This document shows, piece after piece, positions 24,481 to 38,039 of a stretch of DNA of 52,093 nucleotides (its first letter is position 1; every line of letters begins with the position of its first letter). The notes beneath the pieces were generated by a model that had not been told where the DNA came from, did not search any database, and saw only the letters and a list, made by a program, of their open reading frames with translations. Source of the stretch: Ophiosphaerella korrae (lineage: Eukaryota > Ascomycota > Dothideomycetes > Pleosporales > Phaeosphaeriaceae); assembly GCA_028456385.1 (NCBI GenBank), contig JALNQF010000291.1:1-52093 (forward strand). Reading direction: 5' to 3'. The translations under genes and the position numbers were made by a program.

Positions 24481-25150
24481 AACTTAATAGGTTAAGAGAG
24501 TATCTTTTATATAGTTTAAAAAGGTACTAGTAACTAGCGCTAAGTAATACTAAGTAAAGTAAAAGAAAGTAAGAGTAAGTTCTTATAAGTAAAAGTAAGT
24601 TTACGTAAGTAAGATAGTCTATATAAGAAGTAAAAGTAAGATAAAAGAAATTTTACGTAATAGTATTATTATTTCTTTAAAATAATTAAGTATTATATTA
24701 GAGTGTAGTAAGATATTAGTTATTATAAATATATTTATCTTAGTTTAAAGTACTTAAGTTTCTATACTAATAAATTTTTTTTTTATAAATTAGTATATAT
24801 ACTATAAAATAAGGTACTATATTAAGCTATTACTATATATAAAATAATTTTTTTTATACTTAATATATAGTACTAAAATAAGATATTCTATATTTTATTC
24901 TACTAAAGTATACTTATATATAATTTAGAAAATTATAAGATACTACTATTACTATTATAAAAAAGGCTTTTTTAAAATAGCTATAGTAACTAATATATAT
25001 ACTATAAAATATAGTACTCTAGTATAGCTATTATAAAAAAAGCTTTTTTAAAATAGCTATAGTAGCTAATATATAATTAGATATCTATATATAAGCTTTT
25101 CTTAAACTAATATAAAGTATAGCTTATTATCTAGAGTATATATATATAAT
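24481..25150. other. AT-rich spacer with G/A-rich short repeats and two hairpins
   Basis: No gene is recognisable. Between 24540 and 24660 there are many imperfect copies of AGTAAAAGTAAG. At about 24950-25075 two similar ~70-bp segments each hold the palindrome AAAAAAGGCTTTTTTAAAAT or a close relative, followed by AGCTATAGTA. It separates the helicase remnant from gene X, both of which run on the minus strand. Confidence 0.5.
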
Positions 25151-26812
25151 TAGGTGTATCTAATATAACTAATCTAAAATATTAGTAAATTTACTATTAT
25201 CTAATAACGTAATATAACTAGTAGATATATTAGGTAGTAGGGGCTAGTCTATCTTATTACCTAAGTCCTTACTTATATACGTATTTACGTAACTAGACTT
25301 ATCTCTAATCTAATCTTTAGTATTATCTAGGAAACCTATTAGTATATTAAAGTAGTCTAGGTATCCTATATAAAACCTAAGCTGCACTATAGGTAATAGG
25401 ATTAAGTTAAGTAGTAGCTTATTAGATTTAGTTAGTATAGTCTACCTCTCTACAATTTTACTTCCTTCTAAATTACCTACTACTTTATAATTCTTAAGTA
25501 TTATATCTTTAATAGCGTATACTTTAATATTAGTATCTAAAAATCTTAGAAATATTTATTTTGTTTTTAATAATTAACTCTTAAGCCTCTATTCTACTTA
25601 GATAACCTAGAAATTATACTTAGAACTCTTTAATAATATAATAGCCTTATTATATTTATAGTAAAAAATAGCTTATATATAACGCGCTACTATCTTAGAG
25701 AGGATTTAGTTAAATATACTAATATACTATTCTATAAGAGTAAGCCTAGAACTTTCTATCTTATAAAGTATAGCTATAATTTCTTTATATCTCTTTATAT
25801 AGCTAGTATTCTTAGCTTAATTTAGCTATTAATAAGTAGGTTAGAAGAGAGAAGATATCCTTCTTGTCTAGCTATTATCTACTTATAATAGAAAATATTT
25901 AGATACGCCTTTAGACTTTATAAAAGCTACCTATAGATATTTATATATATTTATACTTTAAGTACTAAAAATACTATATAGTAGCTTAAATAATATTACT
26001 TCTAAGCTTACTTTTACTTCTTCTAACTAACTACTAAACTTATTAATATTACTAATATAAATAGCTTTACTAATATAGCTATACTACTTAGTAATAACTT
26101 CTTTCTATAATATAATATTGTAAGCCTATATATATATTTAAGAGAGGATAGTATATAAATCTCTAAATTTATTATTACTTAGTTTAAATATAGTAGTAAT
26201 TATATAAATCTCTTTATAGGTATACTCTTAAATCTTACTTTTTTAAGTAGTTGCCTAAAGTACTACGCTTAGTATATTTAGAGTAGTATAGATAGTATTT
26301 ATATTAACGTCTAGGTTTAGATATTAACTAATATTAAATCTTAAATATAAAAGGTCTTAATTACTAAGTTTTTTATAGAGCTATATTATTTTATACTACT
26401 TTATAGCTTACTATATATTAAGACTTTATCTATAGTAAGGAGTATATATTAGATATAGTAAGTTATACTAGAATATATTAGAGAAATAGCTTTTTACTTA
26501 CTACTTGCTTAGCTATATACTAGAATATTATAGTAGATTATAATAGTCTAAAGAAAGGTATAAGAGCTTTACTATAGCTATTACTATAAGACTATTAAGC
26601 TCCTAGTTAGCTAATAGTATTATCTAGTTTATACCTTTTTATAGTTTTATAGTTATAATAATATATATATATACTATAAGCTAGTAATTAGCTTTAGCTA
26701 TTTAGTATTAGTTTATATACTTAGTAGCAAGAATCTAGTAGTTTAGGTATACTATAAGATTACTAGTATTACTCTAGTCTAGGTTTATATCTATACCTAG
26801 GTTCTCTAGTAG
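25150..26812 (-). pseudogene. gene X, 3' part (unrecognised, RIP-destroyed)
   Basis: A minus-strand frame is readable from 26812 down to about 25150, its stops almost all TAA/TAG in positions consistent with former Gln or Trp codons. Near the insertion point it reads L-E-N-L-G-I-D-I-N-L-D, and around 25300-25500 L-L-L-N-L-I-L-L-P-I-V. I recognise no family. With chromovirus C and one AGTAG/AGTAA duplication removed, the frame connects directly with 33803 onward. The gene is therefore older than copy C. Confidence 0.45.
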
Positions 26813-27255
26813 TATAATAGGGTCGCCTATTATTAACTACAAGTAACCTTTTCTTTATTTTATTAGTAGATTAAGATATAATAACAAAGGCTTATATTGT
26901 AATTAAGTAATAAGCTATAAATAATAGAAAATATCTTGCAATATTAATATATTGTTGCTTGTAGTTAATAATTAAATTACTAATACTATCCTAATAATAC
27001 GTATCCTATTACCTATATATTCCTAGTAATCTATTATAAGTCTTTATAGATTACCTTAATCTATTATACGTATTTATAGATTACTTTAATGTATCTAATC
27101 TATTATATATACTTATAGATTACTTTATATCTTAAGTATTTAGATTATAGTTTACTTTCTAATCTAGGTTATTACCTTACTTATCTTATACCTTGTTAGT
27201 ACTTAAGTTAGGACTAATTAGCTCTATCTTAATTTCTCTTATTATACCTATAATA
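26813..27255 (-). repeat. 3' LTR of chromovirus C
   Basis: 443 bp, same length as 33355-33797. Outer end TATAATAGGG, inner end CCTATAATA next to the polypurine tract. Confidence 0.92.
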
Positions 27256-27879
27256 CTACTCCTTTCTCTAGATAGGTCTTTATTCTCTTATTCTAGAGCT
27301 AAAGTTCTTTATCTTTTCTCTCTATACCTACTAAGTCTACTCTTTATTATCTTTAATTAGTAGATTGTATATTACTCTATAGTATTATAATATTTCCTTG
27401 TTCTTATTATAAGTCCTTAAACCTAGTATTAGTTTACTTTTCTTTAAAGTATAGTAAAGCTTATAAGGTATATATTTATACTAATACTTATTTATCTTGT
27501 AACTTATTAGGTATTTCTCTAATAGTTATAGGTTCTAAATACTTATTCTTACGTCTATACTTCTTTATAATAGGGAAAGCTATTAACTACGCTTAAGATA
27601 AACTATCTAAATAGATTATAGAGGCTAAAAAGAAAAGTAATTAGATTCTAAGTATATAAGTAAAAAATTATACTTGTCTAGTTTATCTTTCTAAGATAAA
27701 GGCCTTAAATAATAAAAAGTTTGTTGTATAAGCTATTCTCTTAGAGTCTAAGCTTAACTTTAAGGCTATAGTAGAGGCTACTCTAGCTCTTACTATATTA
27801 AGCACGTCTAACGCCTCTCTACTTATTACTAATAGTATAGGTCTTCTCTATTTACTACTAAGTAGTTTAAAAGGTTTTA

Positions 27880-30800
27880 ACTTTAAAACTCCTCTAGTTT
27901 CTTAGAGTTATTAAGATTATCTTCTAGTTCTTATATATCTTCCTATAGTTACCCTTTCTTATCTATACTTATCTATTTTACTAAGTAGTAGTTTCTTCTA
28001 TTATAAAACTAGTATACTAAGATTTTTTTAACTTCTTATTCTTTTTATTCTCTATACGTATCTACTTTATATACTAGTAGTTCTACGTTTTATAGTACTA
28101 TCTTAAGTAGTACTATATAAAATATTAGGTATATTTTTATCTTCTTTAGTAGTTTTAATTTAAATATAACTAGTATAACTTTCTTTTTAATTTTATATAG
28201 TTTTATCTTTATATAGTCTAGTTTTAAACTAGATTACTTACTTTTAATATTTTTTTAGACTAAATATACTTTTTCTCTTACTCTAAATTAAGGTCTCTCT
28301 TTATATTTTTTATTATAGTACTTTACTATATAATTATATAGAAATTCTACGTCCTATCTTAGTTAATTGTGTATTTCTTTTATTCTATTAATAAAGTTTT
28401 CTTTCTTTAAAGTCTAAGATTTTATATTTCTTAGTACTTAGTATATATTAGGATTAAATCTATAGTTCGCGAAGAAAAGTAATACTCTTATTACTATATT
28501 CTTTGTACTATTATATGCTAACTATACTATAGGTAGTAGTTATACCTAATTATTCTAGTTATAATTAAAGTAGTATCTTAAGTACTATTCTACTATCTTA
28601 TTTATACGTTCTAATTATCTATCTATAGATAATACACTATTAATATTTAATATTTTATTCCTAATTACACTATTATTATTTCCTATAATTTTAATATAAA
28701 TTATATATCTCTATCTATAATAATTTTATCTAGAATACTATACTAGCTTATTATAGTTCCTATAACCTAGTATATAGTAACTTCTATCTTACTTTTCTCT
28801 TTATATAGTCTAAAGTATAAGTACTTTATAAGTTTATCTACTATTATTATAATTCTATTATACTTAACTTCTAATATTAGGTCTTTTAACTTAAGTAACT
28901 TTATAATAAAGTTTATTGTTATAACTCTCTAAAGACGCTCTAGTACTTTAACTAGTTATAATATTCTATATAGTACGTATCTACTATACTTGTTTCTATA
29001 ATATTCTATATAGTCTTGTAGTACTTCTTTTACTAGTTATCTTACTCTTAAGATATAGTAATCTCTTAGAAGTCTATTTAGTATTTTCTTAATTCCTTAG
29101 TATCTATATACTAGTAACTTATAGAATTGTTATATAAATTCCCTATAGATTTAATAAATCCTTCTTAGATTTCTAGTTATTTTATTTCTTTAGAAGCTTT
29201 TACTATTTCTTTTTAAATTTATTTATCTAGCTTATTACTCTTTCTCTTAAGTATTATAGCTATCTTAGGTTTATTTAAAACTAAGTTTCTTTCTTTATTC
29301 TTAATTAGAACTATACTAGTAATATTTACTTTTTCTTATAAATCTAGTCTTTTACTTAGAGTATTTACTACCTAGTTGTCTTTTCTTTTTATATATATAA
29401 CCTTAAATTTAAATATTAATAAGAATTCCTACTATCTTATATAGTATTGTAATAGGTCCTTATTTATTATAAATCTTATAAGATTCTTATAGTCTATATA
29501 GACCTTTATTTTATACTAAGCTCTTTATAAGTATACTTTCTATTACTTAAATACTTTATTTATTACTAATATTTCTTTTTTATAAATTAAGTAGTTAAGT
29601 TCTACTAGTTTTATTTTCTTAGAGAAGTATTTAACTAAATATTCTTGTTTAGTTTTCTAGCCTTCCTATATTAGTGCTATTCTATAGACTAAGTTAGATA
29701 TATCTATCTTTACTATTACTAGTAGTTCTAGGTTATATATTCTAATAACTTAATTTTCTATAAACTTCCTTTTAATTTAGTTAAATACTTTGTTGTATTC
29801 TTTTATCTATTTAAATAACGTATCTTTCTTTATAAGTTTAGTTATAGGTTCTATATCTTTAGACTATTCTACTATTAGGTTTCTATAAAAGTTTACTAAC
29901 CTATAAAATTGTTATACCTCTTTTAGGTTCTTTAGTATTAGCTATTTGTTAATTAACTTAATCTTTTCTAGGTTAATCCTAATCTTTTTTAGTTCTATAA
30001 TAAATCTAAGGAAATCTATTTCCTTTGTATAGAACTTGTATTTTCTTATCTTAAGAAATAATTTATTTTCTACTAGTTTCTCTAGCACCTTATATATATA
30101 TTATACATGTTCGTCCTCTATTTCTAAGAATATAAGGATATTATCTAAGTATATAAATATAAATATATCTAAGTACTCTCTTAGTATTATATTAATTCTT
30201 TCTTAGAATACTACTACTATATTTATTAATCTAAAAGGTATAACTATATATTTAAATAGTTTATATTATATTTAAAACGCTATCTTCTCTTTATTACCGT
30301 TTTTAATTATAATCTAGTAATAAGCGTTCTAGATATCTAGTTTTATAATAATCTTTACTCTTTATAGCTTAACTTATATTTTATCTATTTATAGTAAAGA
30401 GTACTAGTTTTTATTTATAATTATATTAGTTTTTCTAAAATCTATATAGGGTCTCTTCTTATATATTTCTTTTTTATCTACGAATATAAGTCTATATACT
30501 ACTTAATATTTAGATTCTTATATCTATCTTTTTTTAATACATTTTATATAAACGCTTATTTAATCTTAAACTCTTCTTTAGCTTTTTAGTAGACTAGGCT
30601 CTAACCTATATCTTTCCTTTCTTATAGTTCTATTACTAAGTCCTAAAGTTAATATTCTAAAATATAGTCTTTAAGTTCTATAAGCTATTTTTCCTATTTT
30701 TTATTTTTATCTAGGAATTTTCCTTTATAAGTTTATATATTAGCTTTTAATATATTTTGTTTAAAGTAACTAATTTTCTCTATTCTCTAATTAATTCTTA

Positions 30801-33300
30801 GGTTAGCTATCTATAACTATAGTATCTCTATAATTACGTCTTATTTATTATTAATTGTTATTATATCTATAACTATATTCTAAACTTTTTATCTTTTTAG
30901 CTCTAGTATAAAGAGTACTATTTTAAACTTTATAGGTTCCTAGAATAGTTTTTCTTTAATTATACTTAGTTATTAATAGTACTTCTTTATAGTATAGTAT
31001 ATTCTTTATTCTTCTATAAACTTCTTTAATATAAAGTTCTATTTAACTCTACTATTAATTATTATATATACTCTTTTTCTTTAAAAAGTATATATTTTTA
31101 TAATATATAGTCCTCTTATACTTTCTAGCTATTTTTACTTAGGTATTTTTATAAATTATCTATTTTTCTAAAGCTATTACCTTACTTTAAGTTTATATTC
31201 TTTATATTTTAGATATTTATTATACGTATATTTATACTATAGTCTTCTTAAGATATATTTCTTAGATAGCTTTACTTCTAGCTTTATTACTATATATCTT
31301 TTTTTAAGTATAAATTCCTATCCTATAATATCTTCTACTAGAATTACTCTTATATAGTTATAGCCCTTCTTTCTAGTTAGCTATATATTGTTATTTGCTT
31401 TAAGATTCCTATATATAATATATTTTATATTTAGGCACGATATCTATAATATTTTAAAGTATACTAGATGTTCTAAGTTTATTTTTCTATTATCTCCTTC
31501 TAAGTATTTATTATTACTAGTTTCTTTTTCTATTAAAATATAGTATACTACTAGTATTTTTAGTATATAGGCTTTGTTAATCTATTGCGTTTTTTTTTAC
31601 AAGGTACTACTACTCTCTCTATATAGGTATTCTTCTTACTATAACTATCTACTACTTTATTTATTTCTAGAATACTATAAACTTTATATTCTTAGGATTA
31701 TGTATTTTCTAGTCTTTATACGCTTCCTCTATACTTATAACTAGTAAGTATTTCTAATTAAACTACTATTCTTTATTTTATTTTATTATATCTTTTATTA
31801 TATAGCTATTATAACTATATATATCTAACTAGGTATACTCTATACCTTTTATATTAACTTACTCTTTATTACTTTATAGTTTTTTAGAGGCAACTATAGT
31901 AGTTTTCTTATCTTCTTCTAGTCCTTTAGTAGGGATTAATAGAGTCTAAGATACTTTTCTTTCTAAGTCTTCTATTAGTAGGTCTATTATATAAGTTATC
32001 TCTTTTATCTATACTTTTATCTATACTTTTATTTATTCTTCTTTTATTACTACTACTCTCTATCTTCTTTATAGAAACTATCTTACTCTTTACTTACTTA
32101 AGAAGTATATATAGTAGTTATTATTATAACAAAAGGTCTAGTAGAGTATTATATATTATTACTCTTTACTTACTACTACCTTATCTTATAGCTTAGCTTG
32201 TACTTTAGGTATTTCTTTCTTTCTATCTTTAGTTATCTTAGACTAAGTTTCTTTCTTTAGGTTCTTATTTCTATAGTCTCTTATAAAGTATCCTAGTTTC
32301 CTATATTTATAGTATACTATATCTTTCTTCTTTAACTAATAATCTTTTATATAGTAGCCTTTCTTACTATAGTTAAAATACGTAAAGTCTTTATTTTTCT
32401 TTTTTCTCTTGTCCTTATTAGCGTTAAAGATTATAGGGTCCCTACTATTATAGTATCTTAGGTATCCTCTATATTTATTTATTCTCTATTCTTAGAGATT
32501 GTTATTAACTTGTATTACCTATTACTTTAGAGCTTCTTGTATCCTTAGCTTTTCTATCTAGATTATTTTGTATTAGATTTTTAACTTTAATCTTTATTTA
32601 AATTATAATATTAGTAATAGCTTATTCTATTCTATATTTTGTAACAGTTATTTAAATTATAATACGTATTCTAGAATACTCTTCTATTATATAAGCTTAT
32701 TAAGCTTTTTTTTAGCTTATTAGGTAATATCTATATCTCTAAATACTACTCTTATTTATTATATAAAGTATTTATAGCTTCTATAGATAGCTCTTATTTT
32801 GTCCTTCTATACTCTTAGTATATATATTGTATAGTCTATCTAGTAAAGCTTAAACTATCTTATTATATCTTCTTTAAAGTATATTCTAATATATATTACC
32901 TTCTTATCTTTACTATTAAAGTATAGTACTTGTATATCTATCTAGAGTTATACGAATACTATAAAAGGTCTTAGTTTCTTTCTTATTCTATTAAACTTTT
33001 AAAGTATAGGTATCTTAGGTAGTTTCTTTATTATACTTATTTCTAGTTTCTAGGTAATTTACTCTATCTAATTCTATCTTACTATAATAGCTTTAATATA
33101 GGCTTTATTTTATTTAGTATAATCTTATAGTTCTTTATTCTATATTTCTAGGGTATTAATTACTAACTTTATATCTTCTTTCTTAGAGATTAAGTTATTT
33201 ATATAGGCCTTAAGTACTACCTATATTATATTATCTAACTTATAACTACTTAGAGGTACTTTACCTCTCTTCTTAGTTAAACTTTCTACTATTATATTAG
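27880..33300 (-). pseudogene. gag-pol of chromovirus C, RIP-inactivated
   Basis: Read right to left. CCHC knuckles lie at about 32290-32400, the protease motif about 31036-31062 and reverse transcriptase about 30050-30500, with Y-L-D-N at about 30138-30155. RNase H is about 29350-29760, integrase about 28440-29150 and chromodomain about 27890-28060. Every domain carries TAA/TAG stops and the usual Cys/His-to-Tyr and Asp-to-Asn changes. Protein boundaries are approximate. Confidence 0.83.
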
Positions 33301-33354
33301 CTTAGACTATATACTACTTACTCTTTACTTCTTCTAGTAACTAAATTAGTAAGG

Positions 33355-33797
33355 TATAATAGGGTTACCTATTATTAACTATAAGTAACCTTTTCTCTAT
33401 ATTATTAGTAGATTAGGAAGTAATAATAGAGGCTTATATTATAATCAAGTAATTAGCTATAAATAATAGAAGACATTATGCGATATTAATATATTATCGC
33501 TCGTAGTTAATAATTAAATTACTAATACTATCCTAATAATTCGTATCCTATTACTTATATATTCTTAGTAATCTATTATAAATCTTTATAGATTACTTTA
33601 ATCTATTATATATATTTATAGATTACTTTAACGTATCTAATCTATTACACGTACTTATAGATTACTTTACGTCTTACGTGTTTAGATTATAGTTCGCTTC
33701 CTAATCTAATTTATTACCCTATTTATCCTATACCTTGTTAGCACTTAACTTAGGACTAATTAGCTCTATCTCGATTTCTCTTATTATACCTATAATA
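33355..33797 (-). repeat. 5' LTR of chromovirus C
   Basis: 443 bp, slightly less RIP-mutated than its partner: it keeps GCGATATT, ATCGCTCGTAG and TCGATTTC where the left LTR has A/T replacements. Confidence 0.92.
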
Positions 33798-33802
33798 AGT
33801 AA

Positions 33803-36360
33803 AGTATAGAATAAGTTATACTATATCTTTTACTCTTGTTAATTACTAAATACATAAAGGCCTAGTTATTCTAGTAAAGTAATAACGTACTCTTTTATAT
33901 TCTATAGACGTCTTTAATATAACTTAAGATTTAATTAGCTAGTCTACTAACTCTATTATAACTTCTTAGTAGCTTATATATTAAGATTCTCTATAGAGTA
34001 ACTAAATACTTTAAAAGCTTTAGCCTAGAATAGAGAAAAGCCTTTTAGCTACAAAGTATATTATTCTTTAATAATATTTTAGGCTTTATATAAGCTAAGA
34101 CTACTTAATCGTAAAGTTTTTAAAGGCTTTATATCTACTATAATAGATCTAGCTTATATACTTACCTATAGGTATATAGTAATCTTTACTTATTATAGTA
34201 ATTTACTATAATAATTAAATAACCTTATTACTTAATCTACGTTATATTACTATTTCCTAAGTAGAGTAGAGCCTATCTACCTTTAAATATAGCGTTTAGA
34301 TCTTAGGTTTAGCTAAAAGTACTCTTTATCTAAATATTCTTCTTACTAGTGTTAGTAGAAGTTAGTAGTAAACGCGTTGCGTATAGTTTTAAATAGCGCC
34401 TTAGATATTCTAGAAAGTTTTATACTATATTTAGATATAATAATCTTAAGTTTAGTAAATGTATCTAGTAGTAGAAGAGTATCTAATACTTTATCTAATA
34501 GTAAGAGAATTATATCTTATAATTAAGTAAGTATATAATATAGTATAGTTACTATTATATTAAGGTAATTTATATAGCCTTTTAGAGAGAACTTACTCTT
34601 TATTTTTAATTTTATCTAGATTTTATTTAATAATACTAAGTAGTAATATTTTAATCTACTACTATATATATAGGCTAGCACTAGTAATATAATATAGTCT
34701 ATCTATAAAGCTATAGTATAATTATCTAGATACTAGGATATAGAGCTTACTTAATTACTATATTTATTTGTATAGTAAAGTAGTATATAGCTAAAGAAAA
34801 TATATATTCTCTAGGGTTTAATAGAATACGCTACTATATATTTATATTTAGTAAAGTTAATTTTAAAGAATTTAACGTAGGGGTTTTATTACTAGGAGTA
34901 GGCGTATAGTAGATAAAATAACTAGTTAATATCTTTATAAAATACACCTAGGCTAGTTACTAGAAATATAACACTATTAACGTTAAACTTATATATAAAG
35001 ATATAAGGTTTAAGTATATTATTTAAGTGCTTAGCTAATAACGCGTTAAAGTCTAATATTAGAGGGTTTTTTATATTAAACGCGTCTAGGCTACAACTAG
35101 TTAGAAGTAAACGCTAGTTTAGCTAAATATATAATTTATTATCTATACTTATAAGCGTAGTAAATAATATAGGTATATTTTTCTTTTAGTAGTAAATACT
35201 AGACCTCTCTATTACGTCCTATATTATATATATAATATTATTAAGTATTTATCTTAGTTTTACTTATACGTTATTATATTTATATTTTCTTACTAGTAAG
35301 GTAATAATAGTGTTAATAGCGTGTTAGTAGTGTATAGTAATATTATTATTTACTAGTATTATATTATTATAGACTAGAGTACTATTACTAAAGAAGAGTA
35401 TTAGTAAAGCTAGCGCGTTATATAGAGTTAGTAGCGCTAGTTTAGCTAGAAGTAAACTAAGGAATTCTATAGTTTATTAAGTAGATATACTTACTACTTA
35501 TAAGCTTATAAATATTGTAAAAAAGCCTTTTTCTAAACGCGTAAATATAAATAGTATATAAGTATTATAACTAATCTACTCTAAATTAGATAATATATAT
35601 ACTTATATAGATAAAACTATCTTAAAAAGTATTTAAAGAATAAAAGTTTATTATTAGATTCTCTATAAGAATAAACTAGTTAAAGTAACTATAAATTAGT
35701 GTATCTAGAGTAAAAAGAGTCTAAAGAGTTAGTCTTAGGGTAAATTTAAGTTATAGTCTATTATTAGTATTAGCGTTAGTATTAGCGTTAGTATTGTAAA
35801 GTAACTTGTCCTAAGGTACTAGGAGTATTAGTATAGAAATAGTAGTAAGTATTCCTTAATAAGTATATATACTAGAGACTCTAACTATATATTATCTAAC
35901 ATAATACTATAAGCCTATATATAACGCCTAGCTATAGAACCTAGTATTAACTTATTATTACTATTATTATATATATAATTATCTTTTAAGGTTAGGTTAA
36001 TATAGTAATTATAGAGTAGGTATAAGATTAGTATAGGTATAGTTAGTAATAGCTAAGATATAGACGTAGAAGTAGTAAGTAGTATAGATAGCTAGCTTCT
36101 TTAACTTTACGTTACTAGTAGTATATATAGCTTAGTTTCTAGATAGAGTAAGTTAGAATTAACTAATATATATACAATATACCTAGTTCTAGTAGTTTAC
36201 TAGTATTAGCTTTCTTTCTCTTCTCTCTACTCTTATAAGCTAATTAGATATTACTCTAATACTACTTTTTATCTTTTTTAGCGTCTATTATTTTATCTTA
36301 CTTTTAACTAAAGCTACTATACTTTTTAAGAAGTATAATAATATTATTTATATAACGTAG
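33803..36360 (-). pseudogene. gene X, 5' part (unrecognised, RIP-destroyed)
   Basis: A minus-strand coding trace from about 36360 to 33803 with stops limited to TAA/TAG. The best stretch is 34380-34460 (reading A-L-F-K-T-I-R-N-A-F-T-T-N-F-Y); just before the insertion the frame reads L-G-L-Y-V-F-S-N. Around 35960-36010 a run of consecutive TAA/TAG codons suggests a former glutamine-rich tract, and 35765-35800 holds three copies of GTTAGTATTAGC. Together with 25150-26812 the gene would have exceeded 1,300 codons. I do not recognise the family, and the start is unknown. Confidence 0.4.
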
Positions 36361-37214
36361 TACTTAGGTAGCTTATAAGATTAGATAGATAGTAAAGAAA
36401 TAAAAGAATTTCTAGATAGATTATATAGAGCGCAAAATAGGAAACGTATATAGAAGTTAGAAAACCTAATAATTATACTTATAAAGAGGTTTTTATATTC
36501 TAGAATCTTAATAATATATAACTAATATATAAGATATTTAGTAGGAATTATTAGAAAATATCCTATTTAAGCTTAGTATACTATAGAAATATACCTAGGC
36601 TATATATTAATATCTACTTCCTCTATAATCTATTATAACTAATAAATTAGTTATATAGCTATTATAAAAAAGCCTTTTTTATAATCTCTAAGAACTATTA
36701 AATTAGATATATAAGCTTAATATTAGTCTATATAAGTATTATAAAAAACCTTTTTTTATAAAGCTAATATATATATATATATCTAACCTACTTAGCTTAT
36801 AAGATAACTTATAAGGTAGCTTATAATAGTATTAAAGATAATAGATAATAGGCTAGTATATAAGTAAGCTATAGTATAAGAGTAAATTAAAGAGTATTAT
36901 AAAGGTTATAAATAGTAGCTAGAGAGTAGATAAGAGATACTAAAATTACTTAATTATTTATAACTATTTATATTAATTAATAAGTAACTATTGAATCTAA
37001 TATATAGCTATTATAAAAAAGCCTTTTTTTTTATAGTTTATAGTAGCTTATAGCCTTATAATACGTATTAGAAAGATACTATATTAAGATTAGCGTAGCT
37101 ATAGGTTAGGTATAAGACTATATAACGTAGTAAAGTATTAATAAGATAAGTTAACTATAAGTTAGTAATATAAGCTAACTATAATAAGCTACCTAGGGCG
37201 AGCTACTTGTAATA
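36361..37214. other. AT-rich spacer with palindromes
   Basis: No coding trace that I can follow. It contains the near-perfect palindrome ATTATAAAAAAG-C-CTTTTTTATAAT (36661-36685, 12-bp arms) and relatives near 36745 and 37012, all of the family that forms the minisatellite at 22270-22545. Confidence 0.5.
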
Positions 37215-37638
37215 TATTAGAAATATACTACTTTAGGATTAGTAAATTAGATTTTTCTACTTTAGGAACATAACTTTAATAATATATATTGTAATAATAG
37301 AAATAGCTATAAAAAATCTAAGAAAATATTTAGATTCCTAGTATAATTCTATACAAAATAGCTTCTTAGCTTTTTTTATTTTATACTTATATATTAAGAG
37401 TTTTATTAAGAGAAATAGGTGTTAGAAATATACTAATTTAGGATTAGCGTGTTAGATTTGTTCTACTTTAGGACTATAACTTTAACAACGTATATTGTAA
37501 TAATAGAAAGAGCTATAAGAAATCTAAGAGTAGATTTAGATTCTTTAAGTAATTCTACACAAGATAGCTTCTTAGTATTTTTTTATTTTTAGGTTTTTAG
37601 TACTTCGGACCCCTACCTAACCTTAACCCTAGATAACA
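37215..37638. repeat. tandem LTR-like repeat, two copies
   Basis: Two ~205-bp direct copies (37215-37419 and 37420-37638). Each starts T(G/A)TTAGAAATATACTA and contains CTTTAGGA and TATATTGTAATAATAGAAA. The second begins TGTTAG and ends TAACA, as a solo LTR would. I found no matching 5-bp duplication around it, so the LTR reading is tentative. The end segment (37605-37638) is unusually C-rich and little RIP-mutated. Confidence 0.5.
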
Positions 37639-37780
37639 ATAACTATTAGTAAGTTGTAAACGTACTAATATATTAGTATATATTAGTTAGTTTATAATAT
37701 TAGTAAGTTTATAATATTAGTAAGTTTATAATGTTAGTAAGTTGTAAACTTACTAATATTAGTGCGAAAATAAAAGATAT
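37639..37780. repeat. palindromic satellite, AGTAAGTT units
   Basis: Repeats of GTAAGTTTATAATATTA (about four units), ending in an inverted repeat, TTAGTAAGTT versus AACTTACTAA, centred near 37745. It might include the end of the pogo element that follows, but no partner end was identified on the right. Confidence 0.55.
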
Positions 37781-37835
37781 AAGAGATAACTCTTTAATAA
37801 TACTCTAATTATTATAAGTTAAAAGCTACTTAGTA

Positions 37836-37868
<33 letters not shown>

Positions 37869-38039
37869 TAGTTAGTAAATATAGATAAAAAAAAAATTTA
37901 TAATACTTTAAAAGCTATATAATATATATCAAGCTTAAAAGCTACTTAAATACTTTAAAAAGCTATTATATACTATATATATTAGTATAATATATACTTT
38001 AGTATAATATACTACTAACTACTAAAATATATCTATTCT
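37781..38039. other. AT-rich segment upstream of the second pogo transposase
   Basis: RIP-mutated sequence with short TACTACTAATACTACTA runs and no clear coding trace. It is probably the 5' untranslated part of the transposon that follows. Confidence 0.4.

Larger units (their letters stand above)
26813..33797 (-). mobile_element. Ty3/gypsy chromovirus copy C (minus strand, RIP-dead)
   Basis: Complete 6985-bp element with two 443-bp LTRs (26813-27255 and 33355-33797). It is flanked by AGTAG (26808-26812) and AGTAA (33798-33802), a target duplication with one G-to-A change as RIP would cause. The polypurine tract lies at 27256-27270 (opposite strand). The interior encodes the same gag-pol order as copies A, B and D. 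Its LTR is a subfamily variant: the ends match the other copies but the middle holds different, shorter palindromic units (TAATCTATTATA...TATAGATTACTTT). Confidence 0.92.
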
